NCBI RefSeq assembly: GCF_030814695.1
Contig: NZ_JAUSVL010000001.1
Location: 4,004,227 to 4,068,226 of the forward strand
From: Oligosphaera ethanolica
GTDB lineage: Bacteria > Verrucomicrobiota > Lentisphaeria > Oligosphaerales > Oligosphaeraceae
Direction: 5' to 3'
Length of the DNA stretch: 64,000 nucleotides
This document shows positions 1 through 9,000 of this stretch, piece after piece. Numbering within the stretch: position 1 is the first letter of the stretch; every line of letters starts with the position of its first letter. The translations under genes and the position numbers were made by a program. A model generated the notes under the pieces. The model made no database searches, had not been told where the DNA came from, and saw nothing but the letters and a program-made list of their open reading frames with translations.

Positions 1-520
1 CGCCGACGGCGGCCATGCCGTGCGGGTGGCTGGAGTCGTAGAAGATAGTGTCGCCTTCTTCGAGGATGATCTCGTTGCTGTGGATGACGACTTTGAGGGT
101 GCCGGCGATGACGTAGTCCATTTCCTGGCCGGGGTGGCTGTTGAGGCTGATTTCCGCGCTGTCGTCCTTGGGGGCGACAGTCACCATGAATGGCTCGGCC
201 TTTTTGTTGTGGAAATTCGCGGCGAGGGCTTGGTACTGGTACTGCAGGCGGCGTTGGACGCTGACGCCCTTGCCCTTGCGGGTGACCGAGAAGATATTCA
301 TGCGTGGCATGTTGCCAGTGAGGAGCAGGGCGAGGTCCACGCCGAGGACCTGGGCGATTTCATTGAGCAGGCTGGCTGAGATGTCCTCGTTGCCTGCCTC
401 AAAGGCCCGGTAGTAGTCTTCGGCGACGTTGATCTTCGTGGCTATGTCGCTGATACTGATGTCGGAAAGCTCGCGCATTTCCTTACAGCGGCTGGCGATT
501 TCCTTGATTTTATCCTGCAT
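1..520 (-). CDS. XRE-family HTH regulator with C-terminal cupin (3' end outside window)
   Basis: The first 173 residues are visible; the C-terminus lies beyond the left edge. Residues about 5-60 form a Cro/CI-type helix-turn-helix (ISDIATKINVAEDYYRAFEAG). A linker with basic patch RKGKGVSVQRR follows, and from about residue 105 a cupin_2 beta-barrel begins (SLNSHPGQEMDYVIAGTL, then EEGDTIFYDSSHPHGM, the two cupin motifs). Such HTH-cupin proteins sense a small carboxylate, sugar or amino-acid-derived ligand in the barrel and repress neighbouring catabolic genes. It lies downstream of and parallel to a Gfo/Idh/MocA gene, which suits a local regulator of sugar catabolism. The start codon at 520 is preceded by an AGAGGTACG stretch that serves as a ribosome site. 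The effector cannot be inferred. Confidence 0.85.
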   Translation of the reverse strand, partial: MQDKIKEIASRCKEMRELSDISISDIATKINVAEDYYRAFEAGNEDISASLLNEIAQVLGVDLALLLTGNMPRMNIFSVTRKGKGVSVQRRLQYQYQALAANFHNKKAEPFMVTVAPKDDSAEISLNSHPGQEMDYVIAGTLKVVIHSNEIILEEGDTIFYDSSHPHGMAAVG

Positions 521-635
521 GGTCGTACCTCTTCACTGGCCGGTGAACGGCGCGCCGGGCGGGAGAGCCGGCGCGTATGGACTGGGCGCCCGCCGCCGTG
601 GCTGGCTGGCGACGGGCGGCTGGCGGCGGTTTGGG

Positions 636-1628
636 TCAAAGTTGGATGACGCCGCCGGTGACGACGGAGTCGATGGCGCCTTGGAGGACCTTCTGGGCCG
701 CCAGGCCGTCGGCGCCGGAGCCGTCAATGGCGTCGGGCGCGGTGCCGGCGCTGACCTGTTCCAGGAAGCGGTGGATGCGGTTCCGGAAGGTGTCAACGAA
801 GTCGCGGTGGCCGCCGAAGACGGGGTTGGTGTAGACTTGCTTGATGGGGTTGCCGGCGGGGTATAGGGTGGCTTCACGCCACATGTCATCAAGGACGAGA
901 CGGCCTTTAACGCCGGCGACTTCGCAGCGTTCCATGGGATGGCCGCGTTCGATGTCATAGCTGGCGGAAAGATGGCCGACGGCGCCGCTGGTGAAGCGGA
1001 CATTCATGCTCATGGTGGTGTGGATGGTGCGGCCCGGCGCGGTGGTGCAGAAGGCGTGGACGGCGCAGATGTCGCCGCCGAAGTGCCTCATGACGTCCAC
1101 CGAGTGGGGATTGAGGGCCTTGATCATGTAGAAAGGCGAGCTCTCATTGGGGTTCTTGATCCACATGGACATATTGATGAAGAGCTGGTGGCCGATGAGG
1201 CCGTCGTCAACCCATTTTTTGGCAACTTTGGCGGCATCGGTGAAGCGGTGATTGAAGTCGATGGCGAAGCAGCGCTGGTGTTTTTTGGCACAGGCGACCA
1301 TTTTTTCGGCTTCGGGGATGGTATTGCAGATAGGTTTTTCGCAGAGCACGTGGCAGCCAGCTGCGAGTGCCTGGATGGTTGGCAGGTAATGATCGCTGCC
1401 GTATTCGATCCCGCCGGTGGCGACGCTGACGAGGTCTGGCTTGATGGTTGCCAGCATAGTCGGGGCGTCGTAGAAGCCGGGGACGCCGAGGCGCTGAGCG
1501 GCGGTGTCACAGCGGTCTTTGCGGATATCGCAGACGGCGACGAGTTCTGCCAATGGGTCGGCCTGATAGAGGTCGGCGTGGCGGTTGCCGATCGGCCCGC
1601 ATCCAATCACAGCTACGCGGAGAGACAT
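636..1628 (-). CDS. Gfo/Idh/MocA family NAD(P)-dependent oxidoreductase
   Basis: 330 residues, a normal length for the family. The N-terminal Rossmann fold opens with VAVIGCGPIGNRHADLY (GxGxxG dinucleotide loop, residues about 5-21), and CEKPICNT near residue 95 is the family's EKP motif. The C-terminal half is the alpha/beta substrate and oligomerisation domain. Members oxidise or reduce sugars, inositols and sugar acids in the cytoplasm. The gene follows a sulfatase-like gene and another Gfo/Idh/MocA gene on the same strand, so a role in breakdown of an unusual or modified sugar is likely; the substrate cannot be told. AAAGGA about 10 bases upstream of the ATG supports the start. A hairpin terminator separates it from the sulfatase-like gene, so it may be its own transcription unit. 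Confidence 0.9.
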   Translation of the reverse strand: MSLRVAVIGCGPIGNRHADLYQADPLAELVAVCDIRKDRCDTAAQRLGVPGFYDAPTMLATIKPDLVSVATGGIEYGSDHYLPTIQALAAGCHVLCEKPICNTIPEAEKMVACAKKHQRCFAIDFNHRFTDAAKVAKKWVDDGLIGHQLFINMSMWIKNPNESSPFYMIKALNPHSVDVMRHFGGDICAVHAFCTTAPGRTIHTTMSMNVRFTSGAVGHLSASYDIERGHPMERCEVAGVKGRLVLDDMWREATLYPAGNPIKQVYTNPVFGGHRDFVDTFRNRIHRFLEQVSAGTAPDAIDGSGADGLAAQKVLQGAIDSVVTGGVIQL

Positions 1629-1651
1629 GATAGACAGTCCTTTCTGAGGGT

Positions 1652-1690
1652 GAAAAACAACCGGGCCCGGAGTAGCGCAACCGGGCCCGG
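1652..1690 (-). terminator. Rho-independent terminator after the sulfatase-like gene
   Basis: The ten-base arms CCGGGCCCGG occur at 1681-1690 and 1661-1670. Read on the minus strand they form a GC-only stem around a ten-base loop, followed by TTGTTTTTC. It lies 18 bases after the sulfatase-like stop codon and just before the next gene's ribosome site. Each arm is also self-complementary. Confidence 0.65.
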
Positions 1691-1708
1691 GTGGGGTGAG
1701 CGTGGTGA

Positions 1709-3097
1709 TTACTTGGTGGTCTTGCTTTGGAGTTTGGCGGCCTGTTTGGCGTCGCCGATGTGCATGGTGTCGTAGGCCTGTTGGCTGCTGGTGAAAGCCG
1801 GGCCGACTTCAGCGTGGCCGTGCCAGCATTCCTGGGTCAGCATGGGGTTCTTGCGGCCGGTCTGTTTTTCGCGTTTGGCGATCCACTTTTCCATGCGCTT
1901 GGTGAGGGCGGCGACGATTTCGGGGTTTTTGTCCGCCACGTTGTTGTTTTCGTCGGGATCAAGGAGCAGGTCATAGAGTTCGACCTCGGCTTTGAAATGG
2001 AAGTCTGGTTCGAGGGCGCAAATGAGCTTCCACTGCGGCGTGCGCCAGCCGTGCTTGCGCATCCAGGTGCATTCGGTGATATAGAATTCGGAGCAGATGT
2101 TGGTTTTTTCCTCGCGGACGAGTTTCATGAGGCTTTCGCCGTCGAATTTGATTTTGGTTTTGACGTTGAGGAGTTCGAGGATGGTCGGCATGAGGTCTTT
2201 GTGCTGGTTGTAGCCGGCGACGCGTTTGCCGGCGGGGACTTTGCCGGGGAAGCGGATGATCAGCGGCACGTGGAGGGTGTTGTCATAGATGCCGTGGTGA
2301 TCGAAGTAGCAGTCGTGATCGTAGAGGGTTTCGCCGTGGTCGGAGTTGAGCACGACGACGGTGTTGTCATCCAGGCCGAGTTCGGTGAGGGTAGTGAAGA
2401 GGTTTTGGATGCAGGCGTCCATGTAGGCGATGGCGCCGTCGTATTGGGCGATGACGTAGTCCTTGTCGGTCACGCCGACGGGCATCCAGGTGCGGAAGTA
2501 GTCGGCGAAGGGCTTGAAGGCGAAGACGGGCTCCATGCTCTTGTTGGCGGGGTCGAGTTCATTGCCTTCGTAGAACATGCGTTCGAAGGGCAGCGGCGGC
2601 AGGTAGGGGGAGTGCGGGTCCATGTGCCGGAGGAAGAGAAAGAAGGGCTTGTCGTCCTTGGCGAGACTGCGCAGTTCGGGCAGGGCGGTGGCGTTGAGGG
2701 CCTCGGCCTTGGGGCTGCGGCCTTCGTTGAGCGAGCCCCAGTTGGAGAAGTTGAGGTACTTCTGGAAGCCACGGGCGGCGGGGTTGCCGGCGAAGCCGAT
2801 GCAGGTGGTGTTGTAGCCGGCCTCGTTGAGGACCTCGGCCAAGGTGGTGCCTTCCATGAGGCCTTTATGGCGGAGGGCGACGGTGTTGGTGCCGAAGCAG
2901 TCCAGGCCGGTGAGCATGGAGCCGTAGCCCGGGGTGGTGGGCACGTGCGGGCAGAAAGTGTTTTCGAAGAGCGTGCCGCTTTGGGCGAATTGGTCGATGT
3001 GCGGGGTGGTCAGGCGTTTGTAGCCATAGCAGCTCATGTGGCGGGCGTACAGTGAATCAACGCCGATCAGCAGCAGGTTCGGTTTGCGGGATGCCAT
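1709..3097 (-). CDS. Sulfatase/alkaline-phosphatase-superfamily hydrolase with Thr at the formylglycine position
   Basis: 462 residues from the ATG at 3097; AGAGGAG lies a few bases upstream and the protein begins MASRKPNLLLIGVDSLYARH, the classic sulfatase N-terminus, so the longer open frame upstream is not coding. Metal-site elements are present: the first-strand Asp (GVD) and NSDHGE in the C-terminal half. At the nucleophile site the family has Cys/Ser-x-Pro-x-Arg followed a few residues later by LTG; here residues 54-58 read T-T-P-G-Y before GSMLTG. The formylglycine Cys/Ser is replaced by Thr and the following Arg by Tyr. Thr is the nucleophile in phosphodiesterase and phosphotransferase branches of this superfamily, so this may be a phospho-ester enzyme rather than a sulfatase. 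No signal peptide is seen. It lies between two Gfo/Idh/MocA genes. Confidence 0.88.
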   Translation of the reverse strand: MASRKPNLLLIGVDSLYARHMSCYGYKRLTTPHIDQFAQSGTLFENTFCPHVPTTPGYGSMLTGLDCFGTNTVALRHKGLMEGTTLAEVLNEAGYNTTCIGFAGNPAARGFQKYLNFSNWGSLNEGRSPKAEALNATALPELRSLAKDDKPFFLFLRHMDPHSPYLPPLPFERMFYEGNELDPANKSMEPVFAFKPFADYFRTWMPVGVTDKDYVIAQYDGAIAYMDACIQNLFTTLTELGLDDNTVVVLNSDHGETLYDHDCYFDHHGIYDNTLHVPLIIRFPGKVPAGKRVAGYNQHKDLMPTILELLNVKTKIKFDGESLMKLVREEKTNICSEFYITECTWMRKHGWRTPQWKLICALEPDFHFKAEVELYDLLLDPDENNNVADKNPEIVAALTKRMEKWIAKREKQTGRKNPMLTQECWHGHAEVGPAFTSSQQAYDTMHIGDAKQAAKLQSKTTK

Positions 3098-3246
3098 GGA
3101 CGTCTCCTCTGGGGGGGTGAAAAAACGGGTTGTATGACGACGGGCTGGGGGTAATGGCCTTGCGGCGGATGCATAAAGTATCGTCGGGCCGGGGCTTTGC
3201 AACGCGCGCGTGCGCGGCGCGGCGCATTTAGCCCCGGCGGGAGCGA

Positions 3247-4308
3247 TCAGACATTCTTGATGGCTGGGTCGTTGATGGCGACGCGGCGGCCTTCGCGGTT
3301 GGACACGTAGGTGGCCAGGACGATCTGCAGGGCGTTGCGGCCGTCTTCGGCGCTGGCGATGGCCGGGGCTTTGCCCTGGAAGAAGTCCGCCATGGGCTTG
3401 GCCAGACCGGCGATGCGTTCGCCCTGGGAGTGGGGCGAGGGGATATCGCAGGGATGCCAGCTGTTGTCGGCCTTGAGGTAGTATTTGAGGCCGACGGCGT
3501 CGGCGGCGCGGGGTAGTGAGGCACTGATGGCGTCGCCGTAGTCCTGTTGGATGGAGCCCTTGTCGCCATAGACTTCGGTGCTGATTTCGGCGCCGGCGCA
3601 GGTGAAACTGCAGGTCACTTCGACGAGTGGGCCGTTGGGGTAGCGGAAGATGGCGATGCCGTTGTCGTTGGGCATGCGCGGATTGTGCAGGGAGACGACT
3701 TCGGCGGTGACGGTTTCGGGCATGCCGAAGAGCCAGTAGATGAGATCGATGGGGTGTGCGGAATCGTCGGCCCAGATATCGCGGTTTTTGTCCGGCGCGA
3801 CATGCCAGGTGTCGGCGAAGGCCGGGTTGAGGCAGACGCCGAGGCCGTGGCGGCGGCGGAATTGGAAGACGCGGCCGATGCTGCCATTTTCCATGAGTTC
3901 CTTGATGGCGTGGTTCTGGGGATCGACGCGCATTTGCCAGGCCATGGTGAAGGGGACGTTGTAGCGGGTGATGGCGGCGCAGATGCGGTCGGCTTCCTGC
4001 ATGGTGAGCGCCAGGGGCTTCTGGAGGGCGATGGCCTTGCCGGCGGCGGCGGCCTTCTCGACCATGTCCGCGTGGAGGGACGTTTCCGTGCAGATGACGA
4101 CCGCGTTGATGGCGGGATCGGCGAGCATGGCGTCGAGATCGCTGCAGGGATTGAGCTTGTGGGTCTGGGCGGATTTGGTCAGGCGCTCCGCATCGTGATC
4201 CCAGCAGGACGTGGCGACGACGCCCCAGTCTGGATGTTCCTGCCACATCTTGAGGTACTGGCCGACATGACCATGTGCGAAACCGACGATGGCGACTTTG
4301 ACTGTCAT
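3247..4308 (-). CDS. Gfo/Idh/MocA family oxidoreductase
   Basis: 353 residues. The start at 4308 is preceded by GGAGAA; an in-frame ATG at 4320 lies within that ribosome site and is less likely. The protein begins MTVKVAIVGFAHGHVGQYLK, a Rossmann loop of the GxxHxHxG kind seen in one branch of the family. The usual EKP motif is changed to QKP (ALQKPLALT, near residue 95), which may affect the catalytic Lys environment. The substrate domain contains HPIDLIYWLFG. Together with the sulfatase-like gene 149 bases downstream it looks like part of a small carbohydrate catabolic group. The 149-base gap holds a GC-rich inverted repeat (GCCGGGGCT ... AGCCCCGGC, 3213-3240) without a clear U-run. Confidence 0.88.
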   Translation of the reverse strand: MTVKVAIVGFAHGHVGQYLKMWQEHPDWGVVATSCWDHDAERLTKSAQTHKLNPCSDLDAMLADPAINAVVICTETSLHADMVEKAAAAGKAIALQKPLALTMQEADRICAAITRYNVPFTMAWQMRVDPQNHAIKELMENGSIGRVFQFRRRHGLGVCLNPAFADTWHVAPDKNRDIWADDSAHPIDLIYWLFGMPETVTAEVVSLHNPRMPNDNGIAIFRYPNGPLVEVTCSFTCAGAEISTEVYGDKGSIQQDYGDAISASLPRAADAVGLKYYLKADNSWHPCDIPSPHSQGERIAGLAKPMADFFQGKAPAIASAEDGRNALQIVLATYVSNREGRRVAINDPAIKNV

Positions 4309-4449
4309 GATGTTCTCCATTGTCCGACCGTGTGCGGGGCAGTGCCCCGGGCGGGGAGTGCTGTGCTCCCCAGGAAAAAGCAAAACTGTAATGGCCGGCG
4401 CTGATAATGCAACGGCATGGACGGCCGCATTTGCGTTATGGGACGTAAC

Positions 4450-4566
4450 TGGTCAGCAACCACCCCGGTGGGGAAAACACCGGGGACAATTTGCAGGAAA
4501 CCCACGGCCAGTCGCCGCCCAGCCATTTCACATGGGTGGCTAACCAGGCAGCGGATTTCATAGGAG
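4450..4566 (-). repeat. Dispersed repeat B (single inverted copy)
   Basis: This is a diverged reverse-complement copy of the unit of about 115 bases found once at 32609 and five times at 59827-60785. Shared words include GGGACAATTTGCAGGAAACC and TTCATAGGAG. It lies in the gene-free stretch 4309-5147, where no convincing gene was seen. Confidence 0.7.
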
Positions 4567-4654
4567 CAATGCTCTTCACATAGCATGCGGCAATCGCCGG
4601 CGATGAGTTGATTGGTAACCATGCACAAGATCATTCGCCGAGGTTTTGAGCACC

Positions 4655-4750
4655 GAAGGTGCGCCCTAAGATAGCCCAGGGCGACGCTTGCCCTGGGCTA
4701 TCTTAGGCCGCGCTTTCAGCGCTTCTGCCGCTTCGCGGCGGAAATGCACG
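4655..4750. repeat. Composite palindromic repeat E
   Basis: Several self-complementary words lie side by side: a long stem TAAGATAGCCCAGGGC facing GCCCTGGGCTATCTTA, then GCGCTTTCAGCGC and GCCGCTTCGCGGC. The last two palindromes recur at 50715-50770 and 60860-60900. The stem could act as a bidirectional transcription stop or an RNA-processing site; function is unknown. Confidence 0.7.
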
Positions 4751-4916
4751 ACGAGAAAAAGCTGCTTGGTTGAAACAACAAGTGCCATGGATACCGTTAA
4801 ATGCAGAGCATCGGTTTCATAGGAGTCGTTGCTAGCAGCTGGTCCCAGTGGACGCCGGGGAGCGCCGCCGTCCCGGCGGCACTTTTGCAGCGCTGGGGCG
4901 AGGACTCAGGGACTCA

Positions 4917-5075
4917 TGAGGCATGGTCCCATGGATTGGACTGTGGGGACTTTCTGGACCGTGGGGAATGACGCCATGGACGCCGGGGATCGGTTGTGGA
5001 CTGCTTGGACGCCGGGGACTGACTGGCGGCGAGATGCCTGGGAGCGCCGCCGTCTCGGCGGCATTTATTATGATT
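4917..5075 (+). repeat. Dispersed repeat A (GGACTTTCTGGAC family)
   Basis: A copy of a repeat carrying ATGGTCCCATGGATTGGACT, GGGGACTTTCTGGAC, GGGGAATGACGCCATGGACG and GGACTGCTTGGACGCCGGGG. Three further copies lie at 12668-13105 and inverted, diverged copies at 41671-41806 and 59630-59760. Open frames through it are period artefacts, not genes. Confidence 0.75.
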
Positions 5076-5147
5076 GCGTCCGGAGGGTGTCACATTTGCC
5101 TGGCAGGTCGTGTAGCTCCGTGCCAGAGAGAGTGAGTGGGGTATGTG

Positions 5148-6077
5148 TCAGGGCCGCCGGCTGATGTCGAGCATGGCGTCGATGGCTTTTTTGGCTTTGG
5201 CGGCGATGACGGGATCGACGCTGATGACGGTTTCGCCGGTTTCCAGTGCGTTGAGGATTTTGGGCAGGGTGGTCTTTTTCATGTTCGGGCAGCGGAGGAA
5301 TTGGCTGATGGCGATGAATTCGCAATGCGGGGCGGTTTTGCGCAGAGTGTGGATGATGCCTTCCTCGGTGCCGACCAGGAAGCGCTTGATGTTGGTGTCC
5401 TTGACGAGGTCGACCATCTGGCCGGTGGAGAGGATATAGTCGGCGGCGGCCTGGGTGTCGGGGCGGGTTTCCGGGTGGACCATGACCTTCGCGTCGGGAT
5501 ATTCGGCCTTCATGCGGGCGATGGTTTCGGGGCCGAGGGTGTAATGCGTCGGGCAGAAGCCCTCCCAGAGCACCAGCTTGCGGCCGAGCTGATTCTCGAC
5601 GAATTTGCCTAGGAATTGGTCTGGCACGAAGAGGATTTCCGGCACATCGCCGAGGGACTTGACGATTTTGACGGCGTTTGCGGACGTGCAGCAGATATCG
5701 CTTTCGGCCTTGACTTCGGCGGTGGAGTTGACGTAGCAGACCACGGGTGCGCCGGGGTGTTTGGCCTTGAAGGCGCGCAATTTGTCCGCAGTGATCATAT
5801 CCGCCATGGGGCAGCCGGCGCTGGGGTCGGGCATGATGACCTTGCGGGTGGGATTGAGGATAGCGGCGGTTTCGGCCATGAACTGTACGCCGCAGAAGAC
5901 GATGAGGTCGGCGTCTTTGATGGCGGCGGCCTGGACGCTGAGGCCGTAGGAGTCGCCGACGTAATCGGCGATGTCCTGGACTTCGGCGGGTTGGTAAGTG
6001 TGAGCGAGGATCACTGCCCGGCGTTCTTGGCGCAGGCGATTGATGGCGGTGATGATGTCCTGGGGGGTGTCGTTCAT
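5148..6077 (-). CDS. nadA: Quinolinate synthase NadA
   Basis: 309 residues, the usual length of the short NadA form. The enzyme condenses iminoaspartate and dihydroxyacetone phosphate to quinolinate for de novo NAD synthesis, using a [4Fe-4S] cluster. The three cluster cysteines sit at about residues 89 (SAGCPMAD), 175 (EGFCPTH) and 263 (LRCPNMKKT), with the expected spacing near 86 and 88. Other hallmarks are ILAHTYQPAEVQDIADYVGD near residue 23, CYVNSTAEVK near 114 and VMVHPETR near 198. An AGAAGGA ribosome site precedes the ATG by about eight bases and overlaps the stop of the large upstream gene, 12 bases away, so it is the last gene of a four-gene operon. No nadB or nadC is in the window. 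Confidence 0.97.
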   Translation of the reverse strand: MNDTPQDIITAINRLRQERRAVILAHTYQPAEVQDIADYVGDSYGLSVQAAAIKDADLIVFCGVQFMAETAAILNPTRKVIMPDPSAGCPMADMITADKLRAFKAKHPGAPVVCYVNSTAEVKAESDICCTSANAVKIVKSLGDVPEILFVPDQFLGKFVENQLGRKLVLWEGFCPTHYTLGPETIARMKAEYPDAKVMVHPETRPDTQAAADYILSTGQMVDLVKDTNIKRFLVGTEEGIIHTLRKTAPHCEFIAISQFLRCPNMKKTTLPKILNALETGETVISVDPVIAAKAKKAIDAMLDISRRP

Positions 6078-6089
6078 TGTCGTGTCCTT

Positions 6090-9000
6090 CTATTGGTTGG
6101 TGGTTGCTTGACGCATGGTGATTTTGACTCGGAAACCGACGTTGTAGACTGGCTGCCAGCGCGGGTAGCGCCAGCGTGACGCGGCGCGGGCCTGCATGGC
6201 GCGGTCGTTCCACGAGCCGCCGCGGACGATGCGAAGGCTGTCGTTGCCGGCGTAGGTGCTGTTGGTCCATTCGGCGACATTGCCGATCATGTCGTGGAGT
6301 CCCCAGCGGTTAGGGGTGGTTTTGCCGATGGGCGCGGTGAACATGGTGCCGTCGTTGTAGTCCTTTTCGCAGCGTCCCCAGCCCCAGCGGCTGAGGCTGG
6401 CGTCGGCGATATTGGCCAGGGCGTGCTGGCCGGCGGGGATGGCGTCACCGAAGGGCCATGGCGTGGCGGTGCCGGCGCGGCAGGCGTGTTCCCATTCGTC
6501 CTCGCTGGGCAGTTCGCAGCGCAGGCCGCTGCGATCGCTGAGCCAGGCGCAGAAGGCCTGGGCGTCGGCGAAGGATATGCGCACGACGGGCTGGTCGGGC
6601 TTATTCACGGGGTAGCCGCGGGTGATGCGGTCCTTGTTGCGGGCGTCCATGTAAGCGCTGTCGTGGTGTGGATCGAAACAGGCGTACTGGCTATTGCTCA
6701 CTTCGCAGACGCCTAGCCAGAAGGGCTCGGCGAAGCTGACGGCGCGCTCGGTCCATTCGTCAGGTGCGCCGCAGTGATCGCCGATAACGCTGGTGCCGGC
6801 GGGTATGGGCACGAAGCGCATGGTGACGCCCGGTGCCAGGTCCAGGACCAGCTCGCGGGGTGCCAGGGCGGCCTGGCGGGCGCGGGCGTCGTCTTCGGCC
6901 CACGGCCAACCCGGTAGCGCGAGCGGCGCGGGCGCGGGCTTCGGCAGTGCCGGCGCGATGGGCGCGGCCGGCGGCGGCGCGGGCAGTATGAGCTCATCGC
7001 GGTCGTCGATATTGGCGTGGAGTTTTTTGTATTTGGCGCGGCGTTCGACTTGGCTGTCCTGCGGTGGCTGGTGGCTTTGGCGCCAGTTTGGCGCGTAGGG
7101 CACATTGAAGTCGATCCAGGTGTAGAGCCGTTCCCATTCGAGGGGATTGAGGGTCACGCCGTGGTGGCCTTTTTTGAGCATCTGGACGAGCGGCGAGGTA
7201 TTGGCCGCCCATTCGCCGGGTTTCTGCATGGCGTAGTCGGCTTCGTAACCGGCGCGGCGCACGTAGGGATGGATGGCCATGTAGGCGGGACTGTAGCGGC
7301 CGCTGAAGTCCTGGTGGAGACTCTTGGCGCGCAGATCGATGGTGGCTGGCGCTGGGCCGGCATCGCTGCCGTTGTGGCAGCCGACGCAGCGGCGGTCGAG
7401 GACGGGCTGGACCTCCTGGTCGAAGCCGAAGCCGCGGACGGGGCCTTCCCAGAGGGTGAAAGCGGTCGGCGGCTTTTTGGCGGCCAGGCCGGGATTGGTC
7501 GGCGAGACGCTGTTTTGGGGTTCGTGGCAGCCGACGCAGGAGAGCGTTTCGCCGGGCATGGCCACGAACCAGCTGCGCATGGTCTGCAGGGCTTTGCCCT
7601 CGCTGTCCAGCGGCTGGACGAAGATGGGGGTGTTGGCCGGCACGGAGAAGAAGGCCGAACCGTCTTCTTGCACGGGCACGGTGCCGATGATGCGCTTGAC
7701 GTCCCAGCCGCCTTCGTAGGACGACGCATAGGTGTCGCCATTGCCGCCGTAGCGATAGTGGTGCGCACCGATGCGCAGCTTTTTGACCACGCCAGCGGGG
7801 GTGCCGCGGAGGCCGGGGCCGCGGGTGACGTCGGACATATAGACGAAGCCGTAGTCCTTGCTGAGGTCGATGCGCGGGCTAATCACCGGCGGGCGCGGGC
7901 GCGGCAGCAGGGGGCGCGGCGCCATATAATTGCCCATGAGGATGGGCGTGAGGTTGTCAAAGACATCAACCAGATAGACGCCCCATGGCGAGTTGGGGTC
8001 TTTGCGCATATTGACCAGGAAGTACTTGCCGGCGCCGATAGCGCCGTCGGCTGCTGCTAGTGGCCATGGCGCAGCGAAGCGGGGCCAGGACTTTTCGACC
8101 AGGCCGTCGACGATGACGGGGTCGACCTGCTTGCCCCGGCCGGGAATGCGCTGGATGACGCCTTGCGCGTCCGTGCGGCCGCGGGCGGGGTCGATGAGCA
8201 CCAGTTCGCCCTGGCGGCCGGTGCCGTGGTGGCCGGTGACGACGCAGACGATGGCCGACGGATGGCCGGGGATGGCGCGCGGCCAGAACATTGAGTTTGG
8301 CCAGTAGGAGTTGCTGCCGTAGTATTCCATCTGGCCGGTGCCGTCGGGATTCATGTGGAAGAGCAGCCGGCTGAAGTAGTGGGGCGTGTCGGTGTATTCC
8401 CAACGAGTGTAGATGACGCGGCCGTTGTTGAGGACGCTGGGGTTCCAGTCGTGATCCTGCTCGAAGCAGATGCGGCGTTCGCCGCTGCCGTCGGCCTCGG
8501 CGAGGTGGAGATTAGCCACGTACCACTCGCCAGTGCAGGGCACGGCCTGTTCGCAGGCGGTGGAGCAGAACAGCAGTTGGCCGCTGGGCAGGTAGCAGCC
8601 GTCGAAATGCTTGACGTGCTGGTCGTCCACGGTGGTGACCTGACGGAGCCCCTGGCCGTCGACGCCGATTTCCATGATGTGTCGGCCATTGCCGTAGAGA
8701 ATCGTCTGCGCGTCAAAATCAATATCGTAGTCCGTGATGCGGCCGGCGTCATGCAGCAGCGTGAGCTCGCCGTCGGGTCGCGGCGGCGACAGAGTCAGGA
8801 ATTTTTTGCCCAGGAAATTGGGCCCGCCCCAGTTGCTGGCGAAATAGAAGCCCTCGCTGACGACGAGAAGTTTTTCGAAGCGGAGGAGCGGGTTGTCGAG
8901 AAGGACATTTTGGGCGAATTTGTCGAGTTCCTGTTTGAAAGTGACGATGGCGGGCAGTGCGCGCTCTTTGTCCGCGATGGTTTGTCGCCAGAGGGCCATG

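Noticed and set aside
939..1775. Long open frames opposite real genes (also 1727-3055, 7017-8060, 8355-9290, 15479-16777, 27479-28975)
   Set aside because: High GC keeps the antisense frames open. They lack ribosome sites and any family likeness, and the sense strand encodes clear proteins.
3213..3240. Terminator between the second Gfo/Idh/MocA gene and the sulfatase-like gene
   Set aside because: The inverted repeat GCCGGGGCT/AGCCCCGGC is real but has no U-run on the minus strand; kept only as a note.
3098..4246. Extension of the sulfatase-like protein by 383 residues at its N-terminus
   Set aside because: The extension reads through the neighbouring Gfo/Idh/MocA gene out of frame and is Arg/Pro/His-rich shadow sequence; the ATG at 3097 has a good ribosome site and a family N-terminus.
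6090..7000. Functional formylglycine-generating enzyme that would mature the nearby sulfatase
   Set aside because: The FGE-like domain lacks the Cys pair after RGGS, is exported as part of a cytochrome, and the sulfatase-like protein has no Cys or Ser to convert.
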